From NCBI GenBank assembly GCA_018136815.1, contig CM030937.1:2366887-2430886 (forward strand): a DNA stretch of 64,000 bases, written 5' to 3'. Source of the DNA: Isochrysis galbana (taxonomy: Eukaryota; Haptophyta; Isochrysidales; Isochrysidaceae). Within the stretch, counting starts at the first letter, position 1, and every line of letters starts with the position of its first letter. Positions 1 to 10,728 of the stretch are shown here, in pieces. Both the position numbers and the translations under genes were made by a program. The notes under the pieces were generated by a model. The model was not told the origin of the DNA and did not search any database. It saw nothing but the letters and a program-made list of their open reading frames with translations.

Positions 1-651
1 CGAATGATACTCCTGTCCAGAGCTGCCCCTGAACGGATCTCGCACGCGAGACTCCTGGCCATACGGATCCCTCGTGCGCGCCTCGTGGCCGTAACTATCT
101 GCGAAGTAGCTCCTCGTGCGCGCAGCCTCGTCGTAGCCATGGCCCCTCGAGCGGGGCACCTCGTCGTAGCCGTAGGATCGTGGGCGATGAGTCTCGCCGT
201 AGCCGTACCCTCTTGATGGAGGTGTTGGTGCTGCCTGCCGACCAAAGACATCACGGCTGTACCGTCTCGCATGAGGGTCAGGCATGTGGATGTGGCTATA
301 CGGGTCTCGGCCGTAGGTGTCTTGCCCATAGGCTCTGGAGTGGTGAGGTGGTTGATGGCGCGAGTACGCGGTACTTCGGTCGGGCGTGCCCCCATTCCTG
401 CTTACGCTTCTTGCTGGGTAATCGGTATGCTCGCCAAATGTTTGTCCATTAGACTCTGGATACCAGTGGGGTGAGGGTAAGCCTCGGTGCGCCGGTGCGT
501 TGCTTGCCCGTTGGCGCGAGGCGGAGGCTTGACGCATGCCTGCGAGGAAAGGGTATGAGGCTTGTGTCAGTCTTGAAGTGCCCTCGTGACCCTGACGCCT
601 CGTGCTCAGCACACCTGGTGGAGTGCGCCCTGTCGACCATTGTGACGCCAT
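1..651 (-). CDS. Partial RG/YG/RS-rich protein running off the left edge
   Basis: The minus strand is open from a stop near 785 to base 1 with no in-frame stop. The first ATG is at 651 (MASQWSTGR...). The roughly 217 visible residues are low complexity, rich in R, S, Y, G and D, with recurring units such as GYGYDE, SYGYDE, YGRDPY and RTRDPYG. Such composition is typical of disordered RGG/RS tails of RNA-binding or splicing proteins, but no folded domain is visible, so function is open. The 3' end lies outside the window. The GA/CT palindrome begins about 160 bp upstream of the ATG and would be in its promoter or 5' leader. Codon-level repetition of the same peptide units supports real coding sequence rather than a chance ORF. 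Confidence 0.5.
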   Translation of the reverse strand, partial: MASQWSTGRTPPGVLSTRRQGHEGTSRLTQASYPFLAGMRQASASRQRASNAPAHRGLPSPHWYPESNGQTFGEHTDYPARSVSRNGGTPDRSTAYSRHQPPHHSRAYGQDTYGRDPYSHIHMPDPHARRYSRDVFGRQAAPTPPSRGYGYGETHRPRSYGYDEVPRSRGHGYDEAARTRSYFADSYGHEARTRDPYGQESRVRDPFRGSSGQEYHS

Positions 652-815
652 CCTCCGCTCTCTCTGTCTCTCTCCTCTGCTCAGACGGGGTCGGGGGTTG
701 CCTCTGCGCCCTAGCCTGCTCAGTTCCCGCCTCGGCTCGGCTGAGCTCCCTACTGCACTCCCGTGCTCCCTTCCTCGCCCTTTTCACTTTCTCTGATGCT
801 CAGCCTCTCCCTTGC

Positions 816-1490
816 GATAGGGGCGGGCAGGGAGGACGGGAGAGGGGGGCCGGAGGGCGAGGGCGAGCGAGCGAGAGAGGAGGGGCAGGGAGAAGAGGGA
901 AGAGAAAGAGGGAGAAGAGAGAGAAGACGGAGAAGAGAGAGGAGGGGAGAGGGAACGCGGGAGAGGGAGAAGAGAGGGAGAGAAGAAGAGGGTGCTGCGG
1001 AGAAAGAAGAAGGAGAAGAGAGGGGGAGGGAAGCGAGATGTGGGGGGGCGGGAAGGGGAAGGAGAGGGAGGGGAGAGGCAAGAAGACAGAGGAGAGCGAG
1101 CGGGAGAGAGGTGGGAGAGGGGGAGACGTGGGGGTGGTTGGGGGAGGGAGAGAGGAAGAGAGAGGGAGAGAGAGGGGACGTGGGGAGAGAGAGCGAGAGA
1201 GAGAGATAGAGAGGGAAAGAAGAAGAGCGCTGGAACGCGAGGACGGGCCGCATTTCTTCTCTCTCCTCATCCTCTTCTTCTCCCTCTCTTCCCCCTCGCA
1301 AGGGGGTCCCTCTCTTCTCCCTCTCCCGCGTTCCCTCTGCCCCGCCCTCTCTCTTCTCCGTCTTCTCTCTCTTCTCCCTCTTTCTCTTCCCTCTTCTCCC
1401 TGCCCCTCCTCTCTCGCTCGCTCGCCCTCGCCCTCCGGCCCCCTCTCGCCCTCTCTCCCTCTCTCTCCCGCCCTCCCTGCCCGGGCTCAT
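816..1490. repeat. Large GA/CT-rich imperfect palindrome
   Basis: Bases about 816-960 (GA-rich) reappear as their reverse complement at about 1330-1490 (CT-rich). As a result both strands encode the same R/E/K-rich nonsense peptide in opposite directions. The centre (about 960-1250) is more GA-rich purine repeat. No coding gene is supported here. The long shadow ORFs are products of the purine composition. Confidence 0.75.
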
Positions 1491-1848
1491 CTCAGAAGGT
1501 CTTGTACGCGGCGCTCTTGATGACGGGGAGAGGGCGAGGAGAGAGAGAGAGGAGAGAGAGAAAACGAAACATCCTTGGGAGCAGAGGTGTTGGCGAGAGG
1601 GAGAGAGAGAAGAAGAGAGCGACGAGAGCGGGGGAGAGGAAGAGAGTGATGACAGAGGAGACCCCTCGGAGAGAGAAGAACAGGACAGGGGGACCAGGAG
1701 TTATTCAGGATGAGGACGACCTCTCACCCCTCTGTCTTCGGCCTCTCTCTCTCTCTCTCTGGTCCCATCTGAAGCAAAGTAGAAAGTAGAAAGTGCGCGC
1801 GCGCTGCTCGCGAGGCTGCTTGAGTTCTTGAATGGCCTTTTTTTGTAG
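1491..1848. other. GA-rich intergenic DNA, no gene seen
   Basis: Purine-rich simple sequence with a (CT)n run near 1741-1760. No coding or RNA gene recognised. Confidence 0.5.
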
Positions 1849-2156
1849 GGAGTCCAGAGCTCTGGTCCGTCGGAGCATCTTCTTTGTACTTCTACAGTTC
1901 ACACCGCACAACACCCCAAATCCGCCACCACGACAACACAGTAAACCAACGATACAGCCGTTGGCCGAATGGCGCAGGAGGGAGTAGAGAACTAGACCAC
2001 CGGAAACCGGTACGAGCCGCCTGCTACTGGATACCTCGGCTGTATCGTTGGTTCACAGTGTTGTCGTGGTCGTGGTGGCGGGTTTGGGGCGTTTTGCGGT
2101 GTGTGAACTATAGAAGTACGAATACAATGCTCCAACGAACCAGGGCTCTAGACTCC
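1849..2156. mobile_element. Foldback (long inverted-repeat) element
   Basis: Two arms of about 110 bp are near-perfect reverse complements: 1849-1962 and about 2038-2156, separated by about 75 bp. The inner parts match best (left TTCACACCGCACAACACC, right GGTGTGTGAA with matching flanks). The outer parts pair AGTCCAGAGCTCTGG with CCAGGGCTCTAGACT. This is the architecture of a foldback MITE. No ORF, and no certain target duplication was identified. Confidence 0.65.
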
Positions 2157-2448
2157 CTTCCGGTCGTCCTCTCCCTCTCTCTCTATCTCCGTCTTCAGGG
2201 AGGACGCCGGGAGAGGGAGGGGGGCCGGAGGCCGGAGGGCGGAGGGCGGAGGGCGAGGGCGAGGGCGAGGGCGAGGGCGAGCGAGCGAGCGAGAGAGGAG
2301 CTAGGGGGAGGGAGAAGGGAAAAGGAGAAAGGGAAAGGGAAAGAGGGAGAAGAGAGTAGAGAAGACGGAGAAGAGAGAGTGTCGCATTCGCGATCGACCT
2401 CGTCCGCGCCCTTTGACTTTACTCGTTAGTTGTTCTACGCGCTACTCG
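2157..2448. repeat. GA/GGGC-rich simple repeats
   Basis: Contains (GGAGGGC)n and (GAGGGC)n runs near 2215-2290 followed by AG-rich sequence. No gene seen. Confidence 0.5.
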
Positions 2449-3087
2449 TTATACTCGTAATTCGATGTCTAGTTTTAGGCATCTTCCTTTTATGATTTCC
2501 ACTACGGAGTCTACTCTAGGGATCACTCTGGCGCACGAGTCGCGAGTCGCGATCGCGACACCGCTTGCCGGGTCCGCTAGCTCTCCCAGCGATGCAAACC
2601 AATGCCAGCCTAGGAGGTTCGCCGTTCGATGTGAGCGGTGGTGAGAGCCGTCTTCGTAAGCGTGCAGCTCTTGAAGGAGAAGTATGTCTACTCCCGCCTT
2701 GCGTGCTTGGGACAGTACCGCAGCTAGTTTGCCGCCTTTGGTTCCGTTAATGTTGTAGGTCGCGACGCGAATCGGTCCCTCACCTGGATATCCAAGGGTG
2801 GAGTCAAATGTGAGTCTGGGGTGAGTGAGGCGGTTGCGCGGTTGCGCCGCTTCGTGCGTTAGGGCGATCAACTTTGCCAGTAGGGCCGCCGCGCACTCTG
2901 GGTGGAGGAATAGGCACGTCGGGCCGTTCAGGCAGGACCCCGCGATTTTCTTGTGCGGATGGAGGTGGCAGCGCCCCGCGTCTTTAAAATAAACGACAAA
3001 GGCGCCCTGACGCAGGGCACGAACCTGACCGTGATAGTGATAGCACAAGCGCTCCGCATAGCGGACAGACTCGGCATAATCGCGCAT
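2449..3087 (-). pseudogene. Non-LTR retrotransposon (LINE) fragment: APE-type endonuclease N-terminus
   Basis: The 212-aa ORF contains the start of an exonuclease-endonuclease-phosphatase domain: RVATYNINGTKGGKL from about residue 106, followed by GVDILLLQELHAYED with the catalytic Glu and a later SGVAIATRDS stretch. Such a fold directly before a reverse transcriptase is characteristic of APE-type LINE ORF2. The residues before it are Cys/His-rich (GRCHLHPHKK, then PTCLFLHPEC), possibly a zinc-binding segment. The ORF stops at 2449 before the rest of the endonuclease and no RT follows, so this is a truncated copy. It may be a relic of the machinery able to move the other retroposons here; that link is inference. 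Confidence 0.7.
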
Positions 3088-3818
3088 GGCCCCTCGCCGC
3101 GACCCTCACACCTAACCGACCTCAACCCTAGGTATCACTGAGGCACAGCCATTGATCCCCCCGACAACAAAAGGATAACGCAAAAAGCCGATAGCCATGG
3201 TTGGACCGCACTGATGTTTTCCTGTTATACGAATAATACTCTATGCTGTCGGACATTGCTCGAGGCATGGTGGGCGACTCGATGGCGCGACAGTTTTTCT
3301 TCGCGGCGGTCTACGTGAGCCGGCACGGAGCCAACGGATGGAACGGACCGATGCTCGACATGGGCGGATGGGCGGTCACGGCGATGTGATCTACGAGTGG
3401 GGGCACCTTGGACACGCTGCGCCCCTTGCCGTCGCGTCAAGAAGTCAAGTCCCGCTCGTGGATGCGCCTCTCATTCGAGCAGTGCGTGCATCTCGTCAAC
3501 CTGAGCTCGACGACGGCCGGTCGGGTGGTGCTGTGGCTGCCGCTGCACTGGCACATCAACAGGGCGTGCGTGCGGTGCGCTAATGCGCCAGCGGCGGGCT
3601 CGTGGGCGCACGCGGCCGAGCTGCTGGCGCGAACAGGCGCGACGGTACCCAAGGGAGTCCGTACTAAGCTGGTGATCCCGCCACTAGCTAGCGCGGACAG
3701 GACTTGCGAAGAATGCCAAGCAGACTGACGGACTGGAGGTTACGAATGGGACTGAGGGAACCGGAAGGTACGGAAGGTAGGCGGCGGAAGGCACGGCGTT
3801 TTGGAGATTGGCGGGTTG
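3088..3818. other. Intergenic region with only weak ORFs
   Basis: Between the LINE fragment and the first hairpin-family element I see only the weak GDS-motif ORF and a 106-aa ORF at 3408-3728. The ORF is Cys-containing at its end (NRACVRCANA, CEECQAD) and has no family resemblance I can name. Confidence 0.35.
3242..3391 (+). pseudogene. Possible SGNH-type esterase fragment (GDS motif)
   Basis: A short frame from ATG 3244 reads MLSDIARGMVGDSMARQFF and stops at about 3391. VGDSxARQxF resembles the GDS block of PC-esterase/TBL-type SGNH proteins. A second open frame (3408-3728) continues with LWLPLHWHIN and a Cys-rich end but is out of phase. It could be a decayed gene or chance. Evidence is limited to one motif. 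Confidence 0.22.
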
Positions 3819-3828
3819 GACGGGCTGA

Positions 3829-5479
3829 AAATAAAATAATTAATGTTATATCCTAGCCAACCCCACTAGCTAATTGGACACAACTTTTCCGTCCCGGAAT
3901 CCCGCCATGCCTGACGAGCCAGGTGTCCGAGTGCTACCGGGGGGAGGGGGCACCGCCCCCCCCCCCCCCCGATATTCGTCCTCCCCCCAGTGCACGCACC
4001 GACCCCGCGCACCCCAGCACGTCCTCTCCTCGAGTCCACGCTGGGGGAAAACCCCTTTCGGGTAAAAACAACGCAGGGGGGGGGGGCACTCATGAATAGG
4101 AGCCCAGAAACGCTAATCTCTCCTCGCAAGAGCGCAACTAAGTTTATACTTGGTTGACCCATGGGGGGGCACGAGCCCCCCCCTCTCTCCACTCCTCCCC
4201 TGCCATGGGGGAGGAACCACCCATCCTCCTGGCACGCCTGATGGCTTGCCAGGAGGCCACTGCCCTACTGACCCACTCTCTCCCTGGCAGGCTCGCCTGC
4301 CTCGCGCGTCCTGGCCTGTCGTGGCCAGCCCATCGCTCCAACCCCCCCTCCCCCCCTGGTCGACAGGCAGACAGGTGCAGATTGGGGGCCCCAGAGGCTC
4401 AGGAGCGCCAGCGAGGGAGAGGCAGGGGAGGCCAGGGCCCAGCCCCAGCCTCCTCTGCCCCCAGAGCTGGCCTCCAGGAGCCTCTAGGGCTCGCCAGGGG
4501 CAGCTGCAGGCCTGCCGCAGGCGCGCCATCGCGCGTGCCTGCAGGAGAGGGGAGAGAGAGCGCGGAGAAGGGGGTGGGCGGAGCGAGAGCTCCGCTCACC
4601 GGAAAATAGGTAAGTCCCGCACCTGTTTACAGGATAAGTCGGGGCTGAGACCGCCGCCCACTCGGAGACACAGGAGGAAGGGGGGGAATGATCACCGGGG
4701 GGAGGCGCGGGCCACCGGACCATATCTAAGCCCTTCACCCCTATCCCCCTAGTAGTGCACGGGGGGAGTCGCCTTATGGCGGGGGGAGAAGGGCCGGGGA
4801 AGTGGGGGTGTAGAAAGTTTCCTACGTGAGTAGAAAGTAGAGGGTCCACGGCCGCGTGTGCGGTGAGACTATTAAAAGGTTTATTTATCTCCTCGCAAGA
4901 GCGAGTGGCCGCGGCGAGCCGCGGCCCTTCCCTCCTGGTTCTGGCGCCCCCGTCTTCTCTTACCCAAACGGGGCGAGAAGACACGTAAACGCCGGGGGGG
5001 AGAGCTGCCACTCCCCCCTCCCCTCCCTCTTCCCTTTTCCTCCTCTCTTCCCTGCGGCGGGGGCCCATGGCGCGCGCCTGCGGCCCCTCTTCAGGTCCCC
5101 AGGAGGCCAGCAGGGGCCTGGGAGCGCAGCTCAGGGGGCAGGTGAGGCTGGGGCATGGCCCTGGCCCCTCCTGCCTCTCCATCGCTGGCTTTCGAGCCAT
5201 TGCCAGTCGACTGGAGCTGGCTGGGGGGTCCTGATCAGGGGGGCCCAGGGGGAGGAGGGGCTGGTCAGAGGGATGGGCTGGCCACGACAGGCCAGGGCGG
5301 GCGAATCAGGCGTGCCTGTGGGGAGAGGGATGGGTCAGCATGGCAGTGTTCTCCTGGCAAGCCATCAGGCATGCCAGGAGAGTGGGTGGTGGGTGGTTCC
5401 TCCCCCATGGCGGGGGAGGAGTGGAGAGAGGGGGGGGGATCGTGCCCCGCCATGGGTGAACCAAGTATAAACTTAGTTG
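3829..5479 (-). mobile_element. Hairpin-end element, family C copy C1 (carries nested A1)
   Basis: Non-coding GC-rich element. Its hairpin end (AACTTAGTTG) is at 5479 and its A/T-rich tail end (...AATTAATGTTATATCCTAG) at about 3830. The flanks share GACGGGCTGA (3819-3828 and 5479-5488), a short and probably eroded target duplication. It is colinear with copy C2 (62973-63854) except for the 769-bp insertion of A1 plus its duplicated target. Without that insertion it is close to C2 in length. No credible protein is encoded. Shadow ORFs in all frames reflect the GC bias. Confidence 0.75.
4135..4887 (+). mobile_element. Hairpin-end element, family A copy A1, nested in C1
   Basis: 753-bp element starting CAACTAAGTTTATACTTGG and ending in a variable AT-rich tail (CTATTAAAAGGTTTATTTA). 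It is flanked by an exact 16-bp duplication TCTCCTCGCAAGAGCG at 4119-4134 and 4888-4903. The uninterrupted site exists in C2 near 63255-63275 (CTCCCTCGCTAGTGCG). The first 480 or so bases are shared with families B and C; the rest is A-specific and matches A2. Confidence 0.88.
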
Positions 5480-5489
5480 ACGGGCTGAG

Positions 5490-6229
5490 GATGGATGGTG
5501 GGCGCAGTGGCGAGGGCGAGCGGGACGACGGAGCGGACATAGTAGTAGCGAGCGTGAGTGTGCGAGCGAGTTGGTTTGGTTGGGTGTTGTAAGACTGCTG
5601 GCTGCTTGTTACGACGGGAGCGAGAAGCGAGAGCGAGAACGAGGGAACGAGGAGCGACTAGGGCAACGAGCGTGGGCGACAAAGGCCGACAGGATCTCAA
5701 TCCGTCTAGTCCGACAACAATCCAAGACACGCACACTCAACTTTCACACAGCATCTCCCTACACCAACGTATCCTTCCCTACTTGGGCGGGGAAGACAAA
5801 GAAAGAAGGAAGGAAACAAGGAAGAGAAAGCCGACGTACGAGAGAGCGACGATGCGACGGAAGAGCCGACAGCGAACGGCGGTTACAGCGAACGAATAGG
5901 TAGAAAGTAAGGAGGGAATCTACGTGCGTAAAACGAAAGGGGCGAGAGGGTAGGCTTGGCGTTGGGGGAAAAGTCCTCAGCGACGAACACCTACGACGAG
6001 AACGAGAGCAGGCGCGGGGGAACGACAGCAAGGAGGGACCAAAGAGAGAGCAAGACCCAAGGTGCAAAGGAGCGAAACAGGGGCGAGACCGGCCACAAAG
6101 GGGCGCGACGGCAGGGAGCGAAGGGCGAATTACGAATGAAGAGTCCTACAAGTTACGAGTAAAACTCAGCGGCGAACAAGAACGATTGAGCACGAAGACG
6201 CACGAGGTAGCAGAAGGTAGTAAGGCGAT
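5490..6229. other. Intergenic, no gene seen
   Basis: Purine-rich DNA with short arginine-rich ORFs on both strands that look like composition artefacts. Confidence 0.4.
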
Positions 6230-6299
6230 CGCGGATGCGACACAGACGCTTTGCGCATTGTTGCTTCCTTGTTTTCTTCTACATTGGTGTTGTGATGTG

Positions 6300-6684
6300 T
6301 CGCTATGCTGCATGTCATGAAGGTGTGCCCATAAGGGCCACCCGGCCGCGGGTCGCGCCGCCTGGTGAGAGGGGCCTCTGCCATAAGGCATGCCCAATGG
6401 AGCGCAGGCCCTGCCTGCCTGTTGCCATCTTTCTGAGTCCTGCAGCCTGCTGTCCCCTATGATGGGGGCCAGCATGGCTGTTGTGTGCGGTGTGGCCGGG
6501 GCCACGGGCCGTGTGGCGCGACCGGGGTCGCACGCACCTGCTCGGCCTCTGAGGCTGGACGCGGCCGCTTCGCTAGCGACTGGTCCTGGTCCGTGGGGGC
6601 AGGGGGGCCGCCCTCGGCGGGGGGCCCGAAGGAGAGGGGAGTGGCGGCGGCGCGCTCCATCGCAACCAAGTATAAACTTGGTTG
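6300..6684 (-). mobile_element. Hairpin-end element D (5' part, ORF starting MERA)
   Basis: A hairpin end (CAACCAAGTATAAACTTGG) lies at 6663-6684. Reading inward on the minus strand, GCGATGGAGCGCGCC opens an ORF beginning MERAAATPLSFGPP (ORF 6457-6702, ATG near 6660). Elements E1 and E2 have the same arrangement (hairpin, then ATGGAG, then a Pro/Arg-rich ORF). This suggests the 5' end of a coding retroelement, perhaps a LINE ORF1-like protein. The other boundary and the target duplication were not found; the left limit is approximate. Confidence 0.5.
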
Positions 6685-7235
6685 GATGGGGGTATTTGCC
6701 AAGAAAGTAACCGAACCTGCGGTTGCAGCCTCTCAGCCTCCCTCCGCCCTCCGGGTCCCTCGTGGCTCGCTACTCCCCGTACGATGTGGTGTTCGGTGCC
6801 CCCGATGATGGCCCCCTCCCCCTCTCTCGTCCCTTGTTTTTGGTCTCACAACATCATTCAATGATCGTTCGCCAGCGTCGCCAACCCTAGCCACTTCACT
6901 GCCCCAGGCACAATGGTGTCTCTTGGTCGTGGAGGGACACGGCGTGCCATGTTTGTCAAGCTTTCTACAGTTGTAGCCGTCTAGATAAGTTAACCAAATA
7001 CTTTTACTAAACAGTGAACGGTACGTGGCCCTGCCCATATTGTGGCTTGCGACCCGTCTGCCAGAATGTAGCTCTTCAATAGAGCGCCCAAAGTTCCTGC
7101 TTCCTCCCAGCATCATCAAAGCATCCCTAGCCTGCTCATCAAAGCATTCCATCTTGTAGCAGCTCATGAGCGATGTAAAGATGCCACCCCACCCAAATTC
7201 CAACATATCCTGCGCACATCCCGTGGACGGCGCCT
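6685..7235. other. 3' flank of the TMEM260 gene
   Basis: A 168-aa minus-strand ORF (6733-7239) overlaps the TMEM260 stop codon and has no recognisable family. It may be 3' UTR or chance. Nothing else is supported. Confidence 0.35.
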
Positions 7236-10200
7236 TCATGCCTCTTTTTTCTTCTTCCTTTTCGTCTTCTTCACAGGATGCGTTGTTGTATCCCGACTCG
7301 ATGCATATCCTTCAATATCATTTCGGGCTATAGCTTGCTTCCCTGTGTCCGCAAGAAGAGAGAGGAGGCCCTGCTCGATCTCGCTCCGATCTCCGCGGCC
7401 AATCGAGTCGAACGCTAGATACTTTAAGAATGAGGACGCTGCACGCAGCTTGGCATCGGTACGCGCCTTTTCCGTCCCCTCAAGACTGAAGGTGGGTCAT
7501 GGAGGGGTGGGTAGCGGGCTAAGCTAGTAAGCGTGGCATGTATTCGGGGGCGCAACGAGTGAAGTGCATGCCGAAGCCCTCAAGCGTCGATTTGCTTCAT
7601 CGCGAGGTCTGCCCAATCACAGCCCGGATCGGGGTAGAGCAACGCTATTGTAGGCTGCACGCTGTCGAGCGCATACTGCGGAGGGCGCAAGATGCTCAAG
7701 GGGGGCAGTCATGGCTGCACTCCCCATCGGCATGCAGCGGCAGGTGATTGTCGCTCGGAATGTCTCTGCACGACCATGGCACATTCGGCACGGCAGAGCG
7801 AAATCCGAGCTTTGTGAGGTTCGATGCCCCTAGGAGGTGTGGCTGGAGCGAGGGCTTGGGTGCCACACATGATGTGGACACCATCGCTACGCATGTCTAA
7901 GCCTGTGGCCGCCTATGCGTACCCTAGAGATGTGTACTAGGCGCATGAGCTGCGCAGCAACCAACACAATCTACACGCCTCACCGTATCAGCTGCGAGAA
8001 GGCGACCCCTTGGTTTCGAAAGAAATAGTCGGGCAGCGTCGCAGAGCCGTTGAGGTGCGCAAGGCTCTCAGTCTCGCTATAAACGCTCGCGGCCAAAGCG
8101 AACATGTCTCGCTCACTAGGCCCGCCAGCGGACTCGTACGCCATTGTAAGCGGTGCGAAAGGCCGCAAGGCGTAGGCCGGAACGTAGTGGTTCATCATGA
8201 TCACCTCCGCCCAGGACCCGGCAGCTGGTTTGCGCGGGAACGCGATGCGCGGGAGTGATCTTGCTGAGCTTGCTGCCCATTTGCGCAAGTCGAAGGGCAG
8301 GTCTCGCCGCGCAACCTTGGACACTGCACCAATAGGCCATAAGCGGTAGCGAGACTGCCACGACGAGTCCTGAAGCAGAAGACACCGTGTTGCTCAAATG
8401 TTGTCGCAGATCGTTTGAGGTGGCCTGCCACCCAGCTCGCCACTTCGCGCGGGGGACATCTGCGTGGCTGGGCCAGAGTGGATGGGTTGGCAGAGGAGGG
8501 CAAAGGAGTTGTGATCATACCTGCGGATGCATACCGCCGCAAACATAGATGGAGAATCGCTCGTAGTTGGCGTCCAAGAAATCCACGATGACGAAGCTAC
8601 CTGCCACAGACCCGTAGGCTGCACCGGGAAATGCAACCCGATCGAGCCCTGAACCAGGCACCCGAGCACGTGAGACGAACCATTTAAATTGTGCATAGTT
8701 CAGGTCGACAATTGTCAGGTTCTGCCTACTTCGGAGAATGCGATGAGGATAGCGGATGGCATTCACGACCTGATGCGTGCAGGGTGGGAAGGCCTCTGAG
8801 GGTGGGAGGGCCTCTGACTCAAGCCAACATATCCCAATACGGGTGTAGTGTCTTGAGTCATGAGGCTGGCTGAAGTCGCTAGGCTCACTGTCTGAGGTGA
8901 ACGCCCTTTATTATGAGCGCGTGTGCAGGCTGCCTATACGACTCCAACCTGTTCACAAACAGCAAGCTCGCTCGCATTGCGTGGCGACCACTTCGCACAC
9001 TAACGTTGTGATTTCCTGAGCGATGGCAAAAAACTTTTCGCACCTCGTCACCGTAGGTGAGCAATAGGACGTTATCCCCAGGAGGTAATGAGCGCAGCAC
9101 CTCGTGGCCAAAGTCGTCAAACACGCTCGACCCTGAGCAATCCGCTGGAGAGAGCCCGATTAGTCCGCTGTCATTGATGCTGTCCAAGCGGGCAAATCTG
9201 GCTTGACCATGAGTGAACCAGGTGGATGTCAGCGAAGATGAGTCAGCTATACTGCCTCCTCGGGCCAAATGCAAGGCTACGAGCACGCAGGACAAGATGG
9301 CGGCAGCGGCGCCGGGCGCTCCAGGCATGAGGCACCGGCTGGTGCGCCCAACGCCCAGCCCGAACCAAGCAGAGATGAGGAGATTCGGTTGCGCCCAAAA
9401 ACGTTGCTGTATGCTCAAGTGGAGGGGACTGGACGCTGGAAGGTTGGCCAACCAGTGGAACGCTAGCACATACAAGGCATACGCAAGGATCATCGGCACT
9501 GCGATGCGTCGCAGCCGCCCGATCGACACGGCAGTGCAAAGGCCGACGATGGTGAAGAGACTTCCATGCAGGGGTAGCTCATCCTCGATTCGGCACAAGT
9601 ACAACCAGATTCGGAGGCGGAATTCTTGGTGACCAGTCGGCGGTGAGTTGGCCAACTGGAATGTGCCATACTCGATGCGGAATAGATGTGTCAGGAAGCC
9701 GCCTATACTGCGTTGTGACCCCCATGAACCCCACACCGCCGTGTCTCCTCCCCGCACGGGCAGGTAGACGTACGGAGTCAGCCCAAGCAAACCGCATGCG
9801 CCAAGCAGTAGCAACTTGCGCGGTTGCAACAGGAGTCTACCGTCGCCAGGATTGGGGGTGCTAACCTGTGTGGTAGATGGCACGGCTGCCTTGGCTTCTC
9901 CGGAGATTAGAACGACCCAGAGAGCAAATGGCAGCACGAAAAATACAGCAGTATGCTGGTTTGTAAGCGAGAGCCCAGCAACAAATGCCCCTGCACATGC
10001 GCGTCCAATGGTCCGCCGCGCGTCAAAGCGGACCAACGACAGCAGCAAGCATGCGCAGAGAAGATTATTGAGGGCAAACACCTCACTCTGAACCGCATAC
10101 TCCCAGACCAAAGGTGCAAAGGCGAAGGCGCCTCCAGCGGCGAGTCCTGCCCAAATGTCATGTGCCCAACAGCCGACTGCAGTGCATAGTATGCCAGCGG

Positions 10201-10728
10201 CAAGGGCATCGAAGCACGCGCTCGAAAGATTGACCCGCCAGGCAGGCGTCGTGTCCGGAATGGGCAACAGATAAAAAAGGTGGGCGAGAATCGTCCAGCT
10301 TGGGTAACCCGGCGGATGCGGCACGCCTGCGGCCGAGAGATAGGCGGCAGCGCTGTGGCAGCACCGGTAGCAGGGAAAGACCGAGGCAGGTGTGTGTGGT
10401 GGAGGCGCTCATCGAGCAGAAGCGTGCGAAAGCGGAGGGAGATAGGGTGGGAGGGCGGAGGAGGAAGGCGACTGGGTAGTGGCAGGGCGGCGAGGGCGCC
10501 TGTTCACCAAGCAGCATGGCCCGGTGGGTGCGTCATGGCTGCAGGGGTGGAGGTGCCTCCGCCAGCGGCTGTGAGGACTCACTCACCGAGCTCGATGGCG
10601 AGCTGCAGCAGCTCCCCCGCGTCGCCGCCGCCCGTCCCGGAGCATATCGTCGGCATGTATGCCGCAAGCGCCAGCGCTGAGAGCGTGGGCGAGACGAGCC
10701 AGAGTCCGCGCGGAGCCTCGTCGTCCAT
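7236..10728 (-). CDS. TMEM260: TMEM260-like protein O-mannosyltransferase (DUF2723), five exons
   Basis: Multi-pass ER-type membrane protein of the TMEM260/DUF2723 family, whose animal member O-mannosylates plexin-type domains. Exons: 10728-10587, 10326-9044, 8769-8521, 8369-7984, 7485-7236. All junctions are GT-AG and in phase, giving about 769 aa. Exon 1 to 2 splices through the family hallmark GGDAGELLQLAIELG / VPHPPGYPS. Exon 2 has repeated hydrophobic segments and ends LLLTYGDE. Exon 3 (NAIRYPHRIL, DLNYAQFKWFV) and exon 4 (DSSWQSRYRLWPIGA) match the family's soluble C-terminal half. Exon 5 (SFLKYLAFDSIGR) resembles the human C-terminus and ends in a KKTKRKKKKEA tail. Human TMEM260 is about 707 aa, so this looks full length. 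The start ATG at 10728 (MDDEAPRGLW) precedes a hydrophobic segment. The substrate in this organism is unknown. Confidence 0.85.

Noticed and set aside
471-1789. Several 150-350 aa ORFs on both strands rich in R, E, G or L, S
   Set aside because: They are produced by the GA/CT palindrome and purine tracts; opposite strands encode the same nonsense peptide.
3819-5495. A 16-bp duplication around C1 with four G-to-A differences
   Set aside because: Only 10 bp match exactly; the rest overlaps the A/T tail and cannot be told from chance.
4113-5540. Overlapping Pro/Gly/Arg-rich ORFs inside C1 and A1 (also in A2, B1-B3, C2)
   Set aside because: They appear in all frames of GC-rich non-coding elements and are not conserved in frame between copies.
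6733-7239. 168-aa minus-strand ORF
   Set aside because: Overlaps the TMEM260 stop codon and has no family resemblance; likely 3' UTR.
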